Shown: positions 1 to 10,279, numbered from the stretch's first letter. The stretch: 64,000 nucleotides of DNA from Palsa-506 sp963836355 (GCA_963836355.1 CAWIJO010000023.1:1-64000), one strand, 5' to 3'. Numbers and translations are program-made. The notes: generated by a model not told the origin, from the sequence alone.

Positions 1-2
1 CG

Positions 3-131
3 ATCATCGACCACGGCCCGGAAGCGGGTGGCCCGGCCGACTGCGAGGAAGGCCACGCCAGCGATGCGGGCGCCCTGGCCACGGCGATCACAGCGTGGGA
101 TACCTCGTGGGAAACCGACGGCGAGCCGTGA
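3..131 (+). CDS. 3' end of an unidentified gene, cut by the window edge
   Basis: An open frame enters from the left edge and runs 42 codons to TGA at 129-131. It is acidic and Ala/Gly-rich, ending near the residues TAWDTSWETDGEP, and reads like the tail of a real protein rather than a shadow frame. The next start (ATG at 131) overlaps its stop, which suggests translational coupling inside a mobile element. I do not recognise the family. Confidence 0.35.
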   Translation: MIDHGPEAGGPADCEEGHASDAGALATAITAWDTSWETDGEP

Positions 132-344
132 TGACCGGCAACGAGCTGAGCGAGTTGGGCTGCCCCAGGGTTTCTCACCTGCGGGCGCTGCCAAGGTTCT
201 TCCGGCGATCTCGGGCTGGCCGAGATGACCGAAGCGCGCGACAGGACGCGCGCCTACCGCAAGCAGGTCCCCTTCCACCTGAACGGCCGGAGGATCACCT
301 TCACGCTGAGCGACCTCAAGGAGATCGCCGAAGGCAAGGTGTGA
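131..344 (+). pseudogene. Small frameshifted protein of the integrated element
   Basis: ATG at 131 opens a frame (MTGNELSELGCPRVSH...) that makes sense only to about 178. The likely continuation, beginning LTCGRCQGSSGDLGLAEM and ending LSDLKEIAEGKV before TGA at 342-344, is one frame over. An intact 39-codon stretch starts at ATG 225. The CxxC in TCGRC hints at a small zinc-binding protein. Function is unknown. The neighbouring integrase is also frameshifted, so I read this as part of a decayed integrated element. The 345-619 stretch that follows has no convincing gene. Confidence 0.35.
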
Positions 345-619
345 GGACCGCAACTCCGTGAACGACAGGGCCGCGTCAAGGACAGCGGCCCGGGCGGGCC
401 GCCATCACCGAAGAGCCCACCGGAACGGTGAGGCGTCGGCGGACCCGTGGCGAGCCGCAGACCACGCGGGCTGCAGGCGAGCACAGATTGCCGCGGCCCA
501 CGTGAACGCGGAGAGGCAGCCGTGATCCGCATCGCGCCGCCAGGCCTCGGCCCGGTGGCTCACCGACGAGTGCTATCGCGGGCGAGGGCTTCGCACAACG
601 CGGACAGCAAGGAGTGCGA

Positions 620-2055
620 ATGACGGTCCAAGCGGAACCGAAGCCCTGGCGCGAAGATCGCCGTCATGGCACTCGGTATGTCTGGCGATTCGAGGACCAG
701 CGATACGCACGTCTTCTACGACGACCCGGAAGAAGCCCGCGCCGACGCCATGGCCCAGATCACCGAGCAGCTGCGCGGCACCTGGCACGACCGGTCAGGC
801 CCAAGATCGAGCTCGAAGACTGGATCGACATCTGGGCCGGGATGCTCGGCGAGATCGAGCCGACCACCCGCGCGAAGTACAAGTACCTGGCCGAGGTCCA
901 CATCCTGCCCAGTTCCAGGGCCGCCAGATCGGCTCGCTGACCTTCGAGGAGATCGAGACCTGGGAACGGGCCATCCCCACGCGCACCAGCGCCAGGGGCC
1001 GCCCGTACGCTCGCTCGGTCGCTAGTGGCGCGCGGACGCTGCTGATCACCATCCTCAGCGACGCCGTCCACGCCGGCCGCTTGGATCGCAACCCTGCGGA
1101 GCGACGCAAGGGCCGCCGCGGCCGGGTCCGGGCCAAGGGCCGCGCGCCAGCCCTGGCCGCCCGCAGTCGACGTCAACGTGATCACCCCGCTCCAGGCGCT
1201 CTGCCTGGCGGAACGCTGCGCGCTGCTGTCCGGCCAGCGACATCGACTTCGTCATGAACGTGTTCGCCGCCTGGACCGGCGTCCGCTGGGGCGAGCTCCT
1301 CGCCGTGGAAGGCTGGGAAGGCGAGGACTCGCCGCTCCAGATCCGCAAGGACGGCATCTCCACCTACGCCGTCGACTGGCAACTCCGGGAACTCGGCGGC
1401 GAGGTCCGCAAGTCCGCGCCCAAGGACGGCTCCTACCGCGTGCTCGACCTGCCGCCGTTCCTCGCCGACCTCGATGCGCTGGGCCATGGACAACCGCCGC
1501 GGCCGCTGCCACTGCCCGCTCGACCGCCACGTCTCCTGCAAGGGCGACGACCGCACCGGCGCCGAACTACCTCTTCCTCGGCCCCAAGGGCGGCCACCTC
1601 CGCCGGTCGAACTACGCCGACCGGTACCTCACCCCCGCCGCCGAAGGCCTCTACCCCGCCCGCAACGGCACCCGCCGCCGCGTCTACGTCACCGCCGAGC
1701 CCTGGCCAGGCATCCCGATCACCAAGGGCAACAAGAAGCACAAGGCAGCCGACCTCGCCGAAGCACCTGGCCGAACCTCGTCGGCAAATTCAAGCCTCAC
1801 GACGACCGCCACACCCACGCCACCTGGCTCGACTCCGCCAACCTCAACAAGGTCATCCAGATGGACCGCCGCGGCCACGCCATGCCCGGCATGGACGCCG
1901 TCTACAACCACGTCACCCCCGACATGCGCCACCGCCTCTGCGACGCCCTCGAAAACCTCTGGCACGCCGCAGTAGCCCAGCGCCGCAAGCTGGCACCCGG
2001 CTCAGCAGTTCCGCTGCTGAACCAAATCCTGACAGCTGAAAGAGAACAGCCATAA
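620..2055 (+). pseudogene. int: Tyrosine recombinase (phage/ICE integrase), multiply frameshifted
   Basis: The pieces of one integrase lie in order but in changing frames. They are: the N-terminal start (MTVQAEPKPWRED) from 620; a YDDPEEARADAMAQ piece near 715; a core-binding piece with KIELEDWIDIWAGML near 804; LTFEEIETWERA near 945; the first catalytic Arg in AAWTGVRWGEL near 1266; YLFLGPKGGHLRRSNYADR near 1565; and the C-terminal catalytic part with the box HDDRHTHATW and the nucleophile Tyr in DAVYNHVTP near 1800-1910, ending TAA at 2053-2055. About eight frame changes are needed, in both directions, so the enzyme cannot be made. Family assignment rests on the R, HxxR and Tyr motifs in order. 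It lies about 1.5 kb from the 3' end of tRNA-Thr, the usual target class for such enzymes. Confidence 0.8.
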
Positions 2056-2140
2056 CGCTCAGCAGCAAAGTCATCTCCATGCCTCACGGCTTCACTTCGT
2101 TGAAACCTGATCAACAACCACGCAGCGCCGAACGCCTGCT

Positions 2141-3208
2141 GTTTCTATACGCCTGTTGGCGTGACTTCGGTTGGAACACTTAAGATGGCCTACCTCACCA
2201 CGCGCGAGTTTCTATACGCCTGTTGGCGTGACATCGGATGGAACTTCTGCGGGAAGTCGTCTGGGCGATCATCTGAGGGGGTTTCTATACGCCTGTTGGC
2301 GTGACTTCGGTTGGAACCACCTCCATCGCCATCGGGAGGTCAGGCCGCGGATTGTTTCTATACGCCTGTTGGCGTGACTTCGGTTGGAACCGGCGCACTC
2401 AAACGTCGATCCTTCACGAAGAAGTTTCTATACGCCTGTTGGCGTGACTTCGGTTGGAACAACCGCGGACTGCGGAACTTCAATGTTCGTCGAAGAAGAC
2501 GGTTTCTATACGCCTGTTGGCGTGACTTCGGTTGGAACCCACACTCCATTGACCCGGGACGTCGAGGCTCCATGGATTGTTTCTATCGCCTGTTGGCGTG
2601 ACTTCGGTTGGAACGCGGGTGCATTTGACATGTTCACCGACAGCGGAGATAGTTTCTACACGCCTGTTGGCGTGACTCCGTTTGGAATCCCTGTTCGCGC
2701 AGCTGTGACTCCTCGAGTCGGGCACTCGCAGTTTCTATACGCCTGTCGGCGTGACTTCGTTTGGAACACCTCGTGCGCTGCGATCGGTGGTGAACAGACG
2801 GTTTCTATACGCCTGTCGGCGTGACTTCGGTTGGAACCATCCATCCGCGCCGACTGGCTCGACACCTACATGTTTCTATACGCCCGTCGGCGTGACTTCG
2901 GTTGGAACGGCTTCGCATTCTGGGAGCTGGCGGGCGCCATCATCGTGTTTCTATACGCCTGTTGGCGTGACTTCGTTTGGAACGACCCGGGTGCGAAAGG
3001 CGAACCGGTCAGGGTGGTGTTGTTTCTATACGCCTGTTGGCGTGACTTCGTTTGGAACGCCACGGCACTCAGCTGGCCATGGGCCCAGAAGCGTTTCTAT
3101 ACGCCTGTTGGCGTGACTTCGGTTGGAACCGCGCCTAGTCGTACCGCAAGTGGTTCCCCCTGGCGTGTAATGTTTCTATACGCCTGTTGGCGTGACTTCG
3201 GTTGGAAC
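2141..3208. CRISPR. CRISPR array, 15 repeats of 37 bp and 14 spacers, no cas genes in view
   Basis: The 37-bp repeat begins GTTTCTATACGCC and ends TTGGAAC, with a short internal palindrome (ACGCC-TGTT-GGCGT). Repeat starts are 2141, 2208, 2281, 2354, 2424, 2502, 2579, 2652, 2731, 2801, 2872, 2947, 3022, 3093 and 3172. Spacers are 30-42 bp and all different. Most repeats are identical or one base off. Repeat 2 has two changes, repeat 7 lacks one A (36 bp), repeat 8 is the most diverged, repeats 9-11 share T-to-C in the loop, and repeats 9, 12 and 13 share G-to-T near the 3' end. The reverse complement ends in ATAGAAAC, resembling the 8-nt crRNA 5' handles of type I-B/III systems, so transcription is probably right to left with the leader beyond 3208. 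The subtype is not assigned. No cas gene occurs anywhere in the window. Confidence 0.97.
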
Positions 3209-3522
3209 CCTACCCCTTCTGGCGGGCCTGTGACCAGCGACAACGGTGTCCGATTGCACGGGTCACCACAGACGCGGCCCGTGCGGGCGTCCACGAGGGC
3301 TGAAAAGAGCCGTTTGCGCTGGTAGCGGGCTTGCGCAGGTGACGGCCTTTTAGCATGATCACCAACCATCCTTAGCATCGCCCAGTACAGCGCATCGGAG
3401 GCCGGATTCCCAGCGGCCGACAGCCCCGGACGGACGCTCTGGGAAATCTTGCCCCCCAAAGTGCCCCCCACGGCGCTCCAGCCCCTGCTCGCCGATGGCC
3501 CGAAACGGCCTCTGACCTGCGG
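3209..3522. other. Gene-free gap between CRISPR array and tRNA-Thr: candidate leader and integration arm
   Basis: No gene is supported here. The stretch next to the last perfect repeat is the place where a leader would lie if the array is transcribed leftward. Nearer the tRNA are two direct copies of TGCCCCCC at 3450-3457 and 3462-3469, starts 12 bp apart. Tandem C-rich direct repeats near a tRNA 3' end resemble integrase arm-type sites. Both roles are inference from position. Confidence 0.4.
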
Positions 3523-3595
3523 AGCCCCCTTACGGAATCGAACCGTAGACCTTCTCCTTACCATGGAGACGCTCTGCCGACTGAGCTAAGGGGGC
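3523..3595 (-). tRNA. tRNA-Thr (GGT anticodon)
   Basis: On the minus strand a full cloverleaf folds: acceptor GCCCCCT with AGGGGGC, D arm GCTC/GAGC, anticodon stem TCTCC/GGAGA around the loop ATGGTAA, and T arm TACGG-TTCGATT-CCGTA. The anticodon is GGT, reading ACC (Thr). There are 73 nt including the discriminator base, and CCA is not encoded. Its 3' end points left, toward the CRISPR array and dead integrase, as expected if it served as an attachment site. The 3596-3872 stretch beyond its 5' end holds no gene I can support. Confidence 0.95.
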
Positions 3596-3872
3596 AGGTG
3601 ACCGTCGCTGGCTGCAGCGCTGGCCAACCCGGGCGCACGCCGGGTTCGGAACAGCTCATCCGCCGCCGGGCTCGCCCGTGCCAGGCGAGCATACACGACC
3701 GGAAATCGCCGCGGATCCCGGAGCCCTGGGCTACCCGTCGCGGCGCGCTGCCGACCCTGGGCGCGCGTCGTCAACCCGGCGCGGCAGGGCAACGGCCCGG
3801 CCATTTCCGCAGCCGACAGGCAACAACCAACGTGACCCCCGTGGCCAGCGGCCTGCAGGCGTAAGCAGCAGG

Positions 3873-4778
3873 CTAGTCCGGTCCCCCGTCCGGCCCGATG
3901 AGCGCCTGCAGCGCCGCCAGCACGTGCGGCCAGGCGCCGGTAAGCGGATCGATCACTTCGAAGTGGCCGTACCCGGGCAGCACGCTGCACGCCGCCATGC
4001 CGCCAGCGCGGACCGCCAGCGCCGCGTAGTCCACGCTCAGCCGGCACGGCACCACCTCATCATTCGCGCCGTGAACCAGTTGGACCGGCGCGCTCAGCGG
4101 AACCAGCCGGGCCGGGTCGGCCAGGGCATAGCGTCCCGGTTGGCGGTCCGGCCCGCCGCCCATTAGCAGCCTCACCGCGCCGCTGCCCAGGTCAAGGGCA
4201 TCGCATGCGGCGAGGTCGCTGACGGCAGCGAGGGCGATGACGCCGCGCACCGTCGAGCCGGCGGAGTGCCAATGCACCCCCGCCGGAAGCAGATTCCGCG
4301 CCGCTGCCCACAACGCCAGGTGCCCTCCAGCGGAGTGCCCGGCAAGCAGGACTGTCGCCGGATCTACCAGTCCGCGGGCGGCTTCCGCAGCCAGGCCGGG
4401 AAGCGTATCGACGGCGGCGGTGACATCGTCAAAGGTCCCCGGCCAGCCGCCGGCGGCCTGACCAGTCCTGCGGTATTCGGGCACGCAGACGGCATATCCC
4501 GCAGCGGCCAGCGCCGACGCCAGTGGTCCGGCGTGGGAACGGTCAAAGGCAGCCCGCCAGAAGCCGCCATGCAGGAAGATCACCAGCGGCGCGGCCGGCC
4601 GGCCGCTACGCCGGGCTGTCGGCCGACTGCTCGCCTCAGCCACCATCCCAGAGCCCGGGAGCCACAGGTCAGCGACGTGATCCGGGCCCGGGCCGTAGCT
4701 GAAGACCTGGTCTGGCGGTGGCGCTGGCCTGGTCAGCACTTCGCGCGGATCCGTGTTGCCTCCTCGGGGACGGCGCAT
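3873..4778 (-). CDS. Alpha/beta-hydrolase fold esterase (kynurenine-formamidase/lipase-like)
   Basis: 301 residues from ATG 4778. The frame stays open upstream to 4901, but the extra residues look non-coding. The oxyanion motif HGGFW is at residues 70-74 and the nucleophile elbow GHSAGG places the catalytic Ser at about 149. The acid lies in HGANDEVVP and the catalytic His in GYGHFEVI near the C-terminus. HGG plus GHSAGG is typical of the hormone-sensitive-lipase and BNA7/kynurenine formamidase-like esterases. No signal peptide, so probably cytoplasmic. It is divergent from the surface protein at 4948, and no tryptophan genes are nearby, so the substrate is unknown. Confidence 0.8.
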   Translation of the reverse strand: MRRPRGGNTDPREVLTRPAPPPDQVFSYGPGPDHVADLWLPGSGMVAEASSRPTARRSGRPAAPLVIFLHGGFWRAAFDRSHAGPLASALAAAGYAVCVPEYRRTGQAAGGWPGTFDDVTAAVDTLPGLAAEAARGLVDPATVLLAGHSAGGHLALWAAARNLLPAGVHWHSAGSTVRGVIALAAVSDLAACDALDLGSGAVRLLMGGGPDRQPGRYALADPARLVPLSAPVQLVHGANDEVVPCRLSVDYAALAVRAGGMAACSVLPGYGHFEVIDPLTGAWPHVLAALQALIGPDGGPD

Positions 4779-4947
4779 GCACCGGCTCGTAAGCAGGCTT
4801 CCACTATCGCGCCGCTGCTGCCGACGCCAGCTGAGGTGTCGAATGGGAACGGAGGGGAATGCCCATTTGGGTGGCGAGCATAGTGTGATGAGGGATGGCA
4901 ACGAGCGAAGTCCCCGCTAGGACATCGACTGAGGCGAGGCCGATACT

Positions 4948-6282
4948 GTGAGGAACCGGCATGCCGGATCCGCCACTTTCGGCGCGCTGGCCGGGGCCGC
5001 CGTGCTCTCGGGCGGGCTGGTCAGCGCGCTGCTGATCGGCGCGCAGGCAGCGCAGGCGGCGACCGTTGCGCAGTCGGCCACGGTTGCTCAGCCGGCCACG
5101 GTTGCTCAGCCGACCACGGCAGCCCGGGCGTCAACGGCGAAGAACTCGTGCGGCAGCCGCCCGGCGGCGACCGTCGTGGCCTCGGCAACCTCCCGGCGCG
5201 CTGCCTCCCGGCATGCCGTGGGAATCTCCCTACTAACGAGCCAGCGCCAGGGCACGTCGTCACCCAGCGCGAGCGTCAGCGGGAGCAGTTCAGCGACGCC
5301 AAGCAGCACGAACTCAACGCCTGGCCCGGCCACGAGCAGCCCGGCACCAACCGGGACTTCCACGCCCAGCGCCAGCCCCAGCAACAGCAACCCCTCGCCA
5401 GGCACCAGCCCGAGCAAGACCCAGAGCCCGTCAGCCACCGCCAGCCCGAGTCCGAGCAGCCCGAGCCCCAATCAGAGCACTCCCGTTCCCACCAAGACCC
5501 CCTCGCCCAGCCCGACCAAGACCGGTACCCCGTCGCCCAGCCCGTCACCGCATCACAAGGCCAGCCAGCTCTGCGTGTCCGTTCAGCCGCTCGCCAGCAC
5601 GGCACGGGTACACCCCGGCGGCTCGGCAACATATGTCATCTGGGTCTGGAGCACCCGGGCCGGCACGAAGAACGTCACGGTTCACTCGGCCACCGGGCAA
5701 GTCAAGGGCGTCGGCGCGGTGCGATTCTCGGTCTGCCCCAGCGGAACAGGGGCAACCTGCGTGCTGGGCAATCTGCCCCGCGGCCGTGCTGACGAGCTAC
5801 GGGCCAGGGTGAAGATCCGGAAGGCCGCGCAGCCCGGCCAGCACGTGCGGCTTACCGCGAAGGCGACCGCGAAGGACGCGGTCTCGTTCAGCGCGAGCGG
5901 CTCGTTCAAGATCGTCTCGGTCCACCCGCCCGCGCCGGCCACCCCGGCGGCGACAACCCCGCCGGCCACGGTGCCTCCGCTGCCGCCGATCCCGCTGGCG
6001 CCCGAGCCGACCTCGAGCACGGCCAGCCCGGGGCAGTTGTTCCCCACCGTCTCCCCGCAGCCGTCGGATAGCCCCTCTCCCAGTGGCACGGCCGCCGGGC
6101 AGCGGAGTCCGCGCGGGATCAGGGCGGCGTCCGCCGCGAACACGCTGCCGCTGAACTCGCGCCTGATCGGCGGCCAGCTCGCGGGCCTGGTCGTGCTGGC
6201 CGCGGCCATCACGCTGGCTATTGCCCGGCTGTCGCTCCGGCCGCAGCGGCCGCATGACGGCGGGACGGGCGCGGGCGAGTAA
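4948..6282 (+). CDS. Secreted Ser/Thr/Pro-rich surface protein with C-terminal membrane anchor
   Basis: 444 residues from GTG 4948. The N-terminus is a signal peptide: basic start, then a hydrophobic run ending in AQA. Residues about 30-60 contain repeats of ATVAQ. A long Ser/Thr/Pro linker (about 105-210), mucin-like and probably glycosylated, leads to a beta-rich domain (about 210-320) with paired Cys, comparable to the Ig-like/DUF11 modules of surface proteins. A second Pro-rich spacer and a single hydrophobic helix (about 405-428) with an Arg-rich tail follow. This layout fits a membrane-anchored protein displayed through the cell wall. It converges with the membrane protein ending at 6315, and no partner or ligand can be named. 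Confidence 0.7.
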   Translation: MRNRHAGSATFGALAGAAVLSGGLVSALLIGAQAAQAATVAQSATVAQPATVAQPTTAARASTAKNSCGSRPAATVVASATSRRAASRHAVGISLLTSQRQGTSSPSASVSGSSSATPSSTNSTPGPATSSPAPTGTSTPSASPSNSNPSPGTSPSKTQSPSATASPSPSSPSPNQSTPVPTKTPSPSPTKTGTPSPSPSPHHKASQLCVSVQPLASTARVHPGGSATYVIWVWSTRAGTKNVTVHSATGQVKGVGAVRFSVCPSGTGATCVLGNLPRGRADELRARVKIRKAAQPGQHVRLTAKATAKDAVSFSASGSFKIVSVHPPAPATPAATTPPATVPPLPPIPLAPEPTSSTASPGQLFPTVSPQPSDSPSPSGTAAGQRSPRGIRAASAANTLPLNSRLIGGQLAGLVVLAAAITLAIARLSLRPQRPHDGGTGAGE

Positions 6283-6314
6283 CGGTTTCGGCCAGCTAGC
6301 CGGGGGACCGGCGG

Positions 6315-8565
6315 CTAGCCGGCCGGGCGCTCCACCTGGGGCCGGACGGTGCGCAACTCGGCCGCCAGAATCCGAGACAGCCAGAGTCGGCGAAGCCACC
6401 ACCCCGAAGGTGTCGTTATCGGCCCAGGCGCATTCTGCGACGCTACCGGGGGCCCGGGAGACGCACGCGGCCTGGCCGCCCATCGATCCGGCGCTGGTTC
6501 GCTGGGCGCCCCTGGCCTCGCCGACGAAGCTGCCGATGAAACCGTCCGGTGAGGTGCCGGTCAGGTTCCCGCCGATGAACAGGATGATCTGCGGGCCGGA
6601 GCGCGCGGCGGCGCCCGTCATGTCCTCGTATACGGCATAGACCACGTGCTTCGCCTCGCCCGCGCTCTTGGTCACGATGTCCTGCTGCAGCTGGCTCGCA
6701 TCCATCACCTTGGCGAGATGCGGCTGCTTGGCGAACGCCCCGATCCGGTCAGGCGTCATCAGCACATGGGCTGGCCCCGGGCCCGGGCGGAGCAGCACCG
6801 CAGCCGCGGCCAGCACGAGGACGACTGCCCCCGCGGTCAGCCAGAGCATCCGGCGGCGCAGCCGTCTGCCACGGCGGGCCCGGCCCGCCCGGCCCGGCGA
6901 GCGCCCGGCCCGGCCGGGCTTGGAGACACCGCTGGCCTGCGCTGGCCGCTGAGCATCGTCTCCGGTTGCCGGGTCGACTGGCCGGGACGGGCGTGCTTGC
7001 CGCTCAGGCCTGACAAGAATTTCAGCATTAACGGGGCCGTCCGGACCACCGTGACGCGACTGGCGAACATGTTGCTCCGGCTGGACCGGCCATTCGGCTC
7101 CGCCAGGAGGCGCAGCCCAGCCGGGAGGCACGGCAGAAGCGGGCGGCGCAGCCCAGCCGGGAGGCGCAGCCAGGCCCGGAGGCGCGGCCGGGGCGGGCGG
7201 GGCGGGCGGCGCGGCCAGGCCAGCCCTGGCAGTGTCGGCAGCGACGGCCCTGGCACGTTCTAGTACGTCGGGATGCGCGGCACGGCGGACAGCGCGCGCG
7301 GCAGGCGGCCGGAGCGATTTGCGGCCGCGCTTGGCCGGCCGCTTGGCAGCTTCCGCCGCGACGGGCGGCCTGCCAGTGGACGGCCCGGCGGCCGGCGGCT
7401 GCCAGGCAGGCGACTGAACGCCGACGGCATCGCGGGCACCGACGTCACCGAGGTTCGTCATGTCCGCGGGATGTTCATTGCCGCGCCGCGTGTCCGGGTG
7501 CGGCGCGAAGCCCTGGACAGGGAAATCCTGCGTATTCCGGCCAGCGTCCGGGCCCGCGGGCGGCCAGCTCGGCGGACCGGCCGGGGGCCAGTCCGGCGGG
7601 CCGGCGGGCGGCCAGTCCGGCGGGCTCGCCGGCCGAGGTTGTGCAACGGCCGGGCGGGGGTACGCGCCGGCAGTTTGCCCGGGGTGTCCAGCCTGACGGA
7701 AAGCGTCCGACAGCGGCGTCGGTCGCGAGCCCGAGCCAGGGTACGGCGTCCGGTCATAGCCGGCCTCCGCGGGCGCCGGGCGTCCCGGAACCGAGCCAGG
7801 ATACGGCATCCGGCCATAGCCGGCCTCCGGCTGCGGCGGCGGGTACGCCGAGACCGGACCCGGATACGTCGGGCGGCCATAGCCGGCCTCCGCGGGCGCC
7901 GGCCGGCCGGGCGCCGAATCCTGATAAGTGCGCCAGCCGTGACCAGGGCCGGTGTCGGCGCTGTCACGGGCCGGGCCAGCGAAAGCGGCTGGCGTGAATC
8001 CGCCCGGTGGCCCGGTGTCAGCGCCATCTCCAGGCGGGCCGGCGAAGGCGGTCGGCGCGGCTATCCCGCGCCGCGAGCCGGTCTCGTCCGGATAAGCAGC
8101 CTCGACCTGCTCGGACGGCCCTGCAGTCAGCGGGACGGCAGCAGGCGCCTGGGCCTTACGGTCGCGCCGGGTTTTCCGTTTAACGGTGTCTTTGTCTTTG
8201 CGTTCTTCCCGGCTGCCCCGGTCAGCACGGTTCTTACCCGCGGCACGCGACGCCCGGCCGGAGCGACCTGCCAGGGAAGCGCCGTCACCTGCCGCGAGAC
8301 CAGCGGAATCGGCATCACGACTGGGCGCGCTGCCGCCATGACTCAAGTAGCGGTACCAGTCGTACTCCTCGTCGCCGTCAAAGCCGGGATCAGGCTGCCG
8401 GCCCCGGCTCGACTGCGGCTGTACCTGGCTGGGCTGCTGCTCGGTCCGGTATTCCTGCCCGGAACCCCACGGATCCCCGAACCCCTGGCCGGCCGCCCAG
8501 GGATCCTCCCGGGGCGCCCGCGGCATGCTCAGCTCCTGCTGGTCCTGCGGCCGTCCGCTGCTCAT
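6315..8565 (-). CDS. Large Pro-rich cytoplasmic/one-TM protein with extracellular domain, frameshifted near the end
   Basis: It starts at ATG 8565 (MSSGRPQDQQELSM). About 570 residues of Pro/Gly/Arg-rich, low-complexity cytoplasmic sequence include repeats of the type GYGRPTYPGP. One membrane helix follows at about 571-592 and then a 150-residue outer domain with two Cys. This is the layout of many actinomycete proteins of unknown function. Near 6373 the frame must change by one base. Without the change the frame runs antisense through the neighbour to 5797; with it the protein ends naturally as ILAAELRTVRPQVERPAG at TAG 6315-6317. The total length is one base over a multiple of three, so a single inserted base (GG for G) explains it: either a sequencing error or a recent mutation. 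Confidence 0.65.
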
Positions 8566-8762
8566 GAACCGAGTCACTCCTGACTTTGGCACGGCATGTG
8601 CCCAGCACGGCATGTGCCCGATCGCGATCACTACATCATGCGGCAACATTCGCGTCGTTCGCATGGGATCCGGCAGCATGGGCCCGGGCGGCGCTCGCCG
8701 CATGGGCGGCTAGCAGAATGATCCGGCCAGTTTCCGGCCGGGAGGCTGTGTAACCTCGGGAC

Positions 8763-10239
8763 GTGGCACAAGGCGAGCGCGGAGTAACGCCGCAGAGCGA
8801 GGATTTCTCCGCCTGGTATAACGAGCTCGTGCTGCGAGCGGAGCTCGTCGACCGCGGCCCGGCCAGGGGCACGATGGTCATCCGGCCCTACGGATACCGG
8901 ATCTGGGAACTCCTGCAGGCCGACCTGGACCGGCGGATCAAGGACACCGGGCACCTCAACGCGTACTTCCCGTTGCTCATCCCGGAAAGCTATATGCGCC
9001 GGGAGGCCGAGCATGTTGAGGGCTTCGCGCCCGAGCTCGCGGTCGTCACGCACGCGGGCGGCAAGGACCTTGACGAGCCGCTGATCGTCAGGCCGACGTC
9101 AGAGACGGTCATCGGCGACATGATGTCGAAGTGGGTGAGCTCGTACCGCGACCTGCCGTTGCTGCTGAATCAATGGGCGAACGTGGTGCGCTGGGAAATG
9201 CGGCCGCGGCTATTCCTGCGCACTACCGAGTTCCTCTGGCAAGAGGGCCACACCGCGCACGCGGACGGCGCCAGCGCGATGCGCGAGACGATGCTGGCGC
9301 TCGGCCTTTACCACGACGTTGCCAGGGAGGTGGCGGCGATGCCGGTGGTGCCCGGCGAGAAGACTCCGGGCGAGCGCTTCGCCGGCGCCGAGCGGACGTT
9401 CACAATCGAGGGCATGATGCGCGACGGCCGGTCGCTGCAGTCAGGCACCTCGCATTACCTGGGGTCGAACTTCGCCCGCGCCTTCGGCATCCAGTACACG
9501 GCGGAGAGCGGCGAGCTTGAGTTCTGTCACACGACCTCGTGGGGAATGGCCAGCAGGATGATCGGCGGCGTGATCATGACGCACGGCGACGACAAGGGAC
9601 TGGTGCTGCCGCCGCGACTGGCCCCGTACCAGGTCGTGATCGTGCCCATCGGCCGCGGTGGCCAGGCCGACCTGGTGCTGCCGCCCGCCAGGGAACTGGC
9701 CGCCCGGCTGGCGGGCGGCGGCCTCCGCGTGCACGTGGACGACCGGCCGCAGCTGTCGCCTGGCTTCAAGTTCAACGAGTGGGAGCTGCGCGGCGTGCCG
9801 ATCAGGCTCGAGCTCGGGCCGCGTGACCTGGAATCGGGCAGCGCGCTGATGGTTCGGCGGCTCGATAGCGGCAGCGAACCCGGTGCCGGCGAAAAGCGCG
9901 GTGCCGGCAAGCAACCGGTCGCGCTGGACACCGCGCCGCGGCGGCTCGAAGCCGAGCTCGCGGCGTTCCAGGATTTTCTGCTGCGGCGCGCCACCGAGTT
10001 CCGCGACAGCCGGACCTTCGCGGTCAGCTCGTGGCCGGAATTCACCGAGGCCGCCGAGACCGGCTGGGCGCTCGCGCTGCACTGCGGCACGCCGGAATGC
10101 GAGGCCGAGATCAAGGCCGAGACCGCGGCGACGCCGCGGTGCGTGCCGCTGGATGGCGAGCCCGGCCTCAGGCCGGTGCGTGCGCTGCGACCGGCCGTCG
10201 GCGTACGGGAAGCGAGTCATCTTCGGGCGCGCTTACTGA
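8763..10239 (+). CDS. proS: Prolyl-tRNA synthetase, archaeal/eukaryotic type, with a frameshift near the C-terminus
   Basis: About 491 residues, GTG start. It charges tRNA-Pro with proline in the cytoplasm. Class II motifs are present: motif 2 around WEMRPRLFLRTTEFLWQEGH and motif 3 around GGVIMTHGDDKGLVLPP. The insertion domain of bacterial-type enzymes is missing, so this is the short archaeal-type enzyme that some actinomycetes carry. The zinc-binding C-terminus begins with Cys in HCGTPECEAE, but the end only reads correctly (CVRCDRPSAYGKRVIFGRAY) after a one-base shift near 10165. Otherwise the frame runs on to 10283. The length is one base over a multiple of three. The conserved terminal Tyr would be lost if the shift is real. 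Confidence 0.85.
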
Positions 10240-10279
10240 CGTCGGCCCAGCGGCCGCGGAGGATTGGGGAGGGAGGAAC

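Noticed and set aside
2171..3325. Open frames of 60-160 codons on both strands across the CRISPR array
   Set aside because: They consist of the translated repeat (for example YACWRDFGWN) and spacers; array sequence, not genes.
3097..3564. Leftward frame of 155 codons covering the tRNA 3' half and the leader-like gap
   Set aside because: It starts inside the tRNA and ends in repeat sequence, with no family-like segment.
5797..6314. C-terminal extension of the Pro-rich membrane protein antisense to the surface protein
   Set aside because: Arises only from the one-base shift near 6373; the other frame gives a natural end at 6315.
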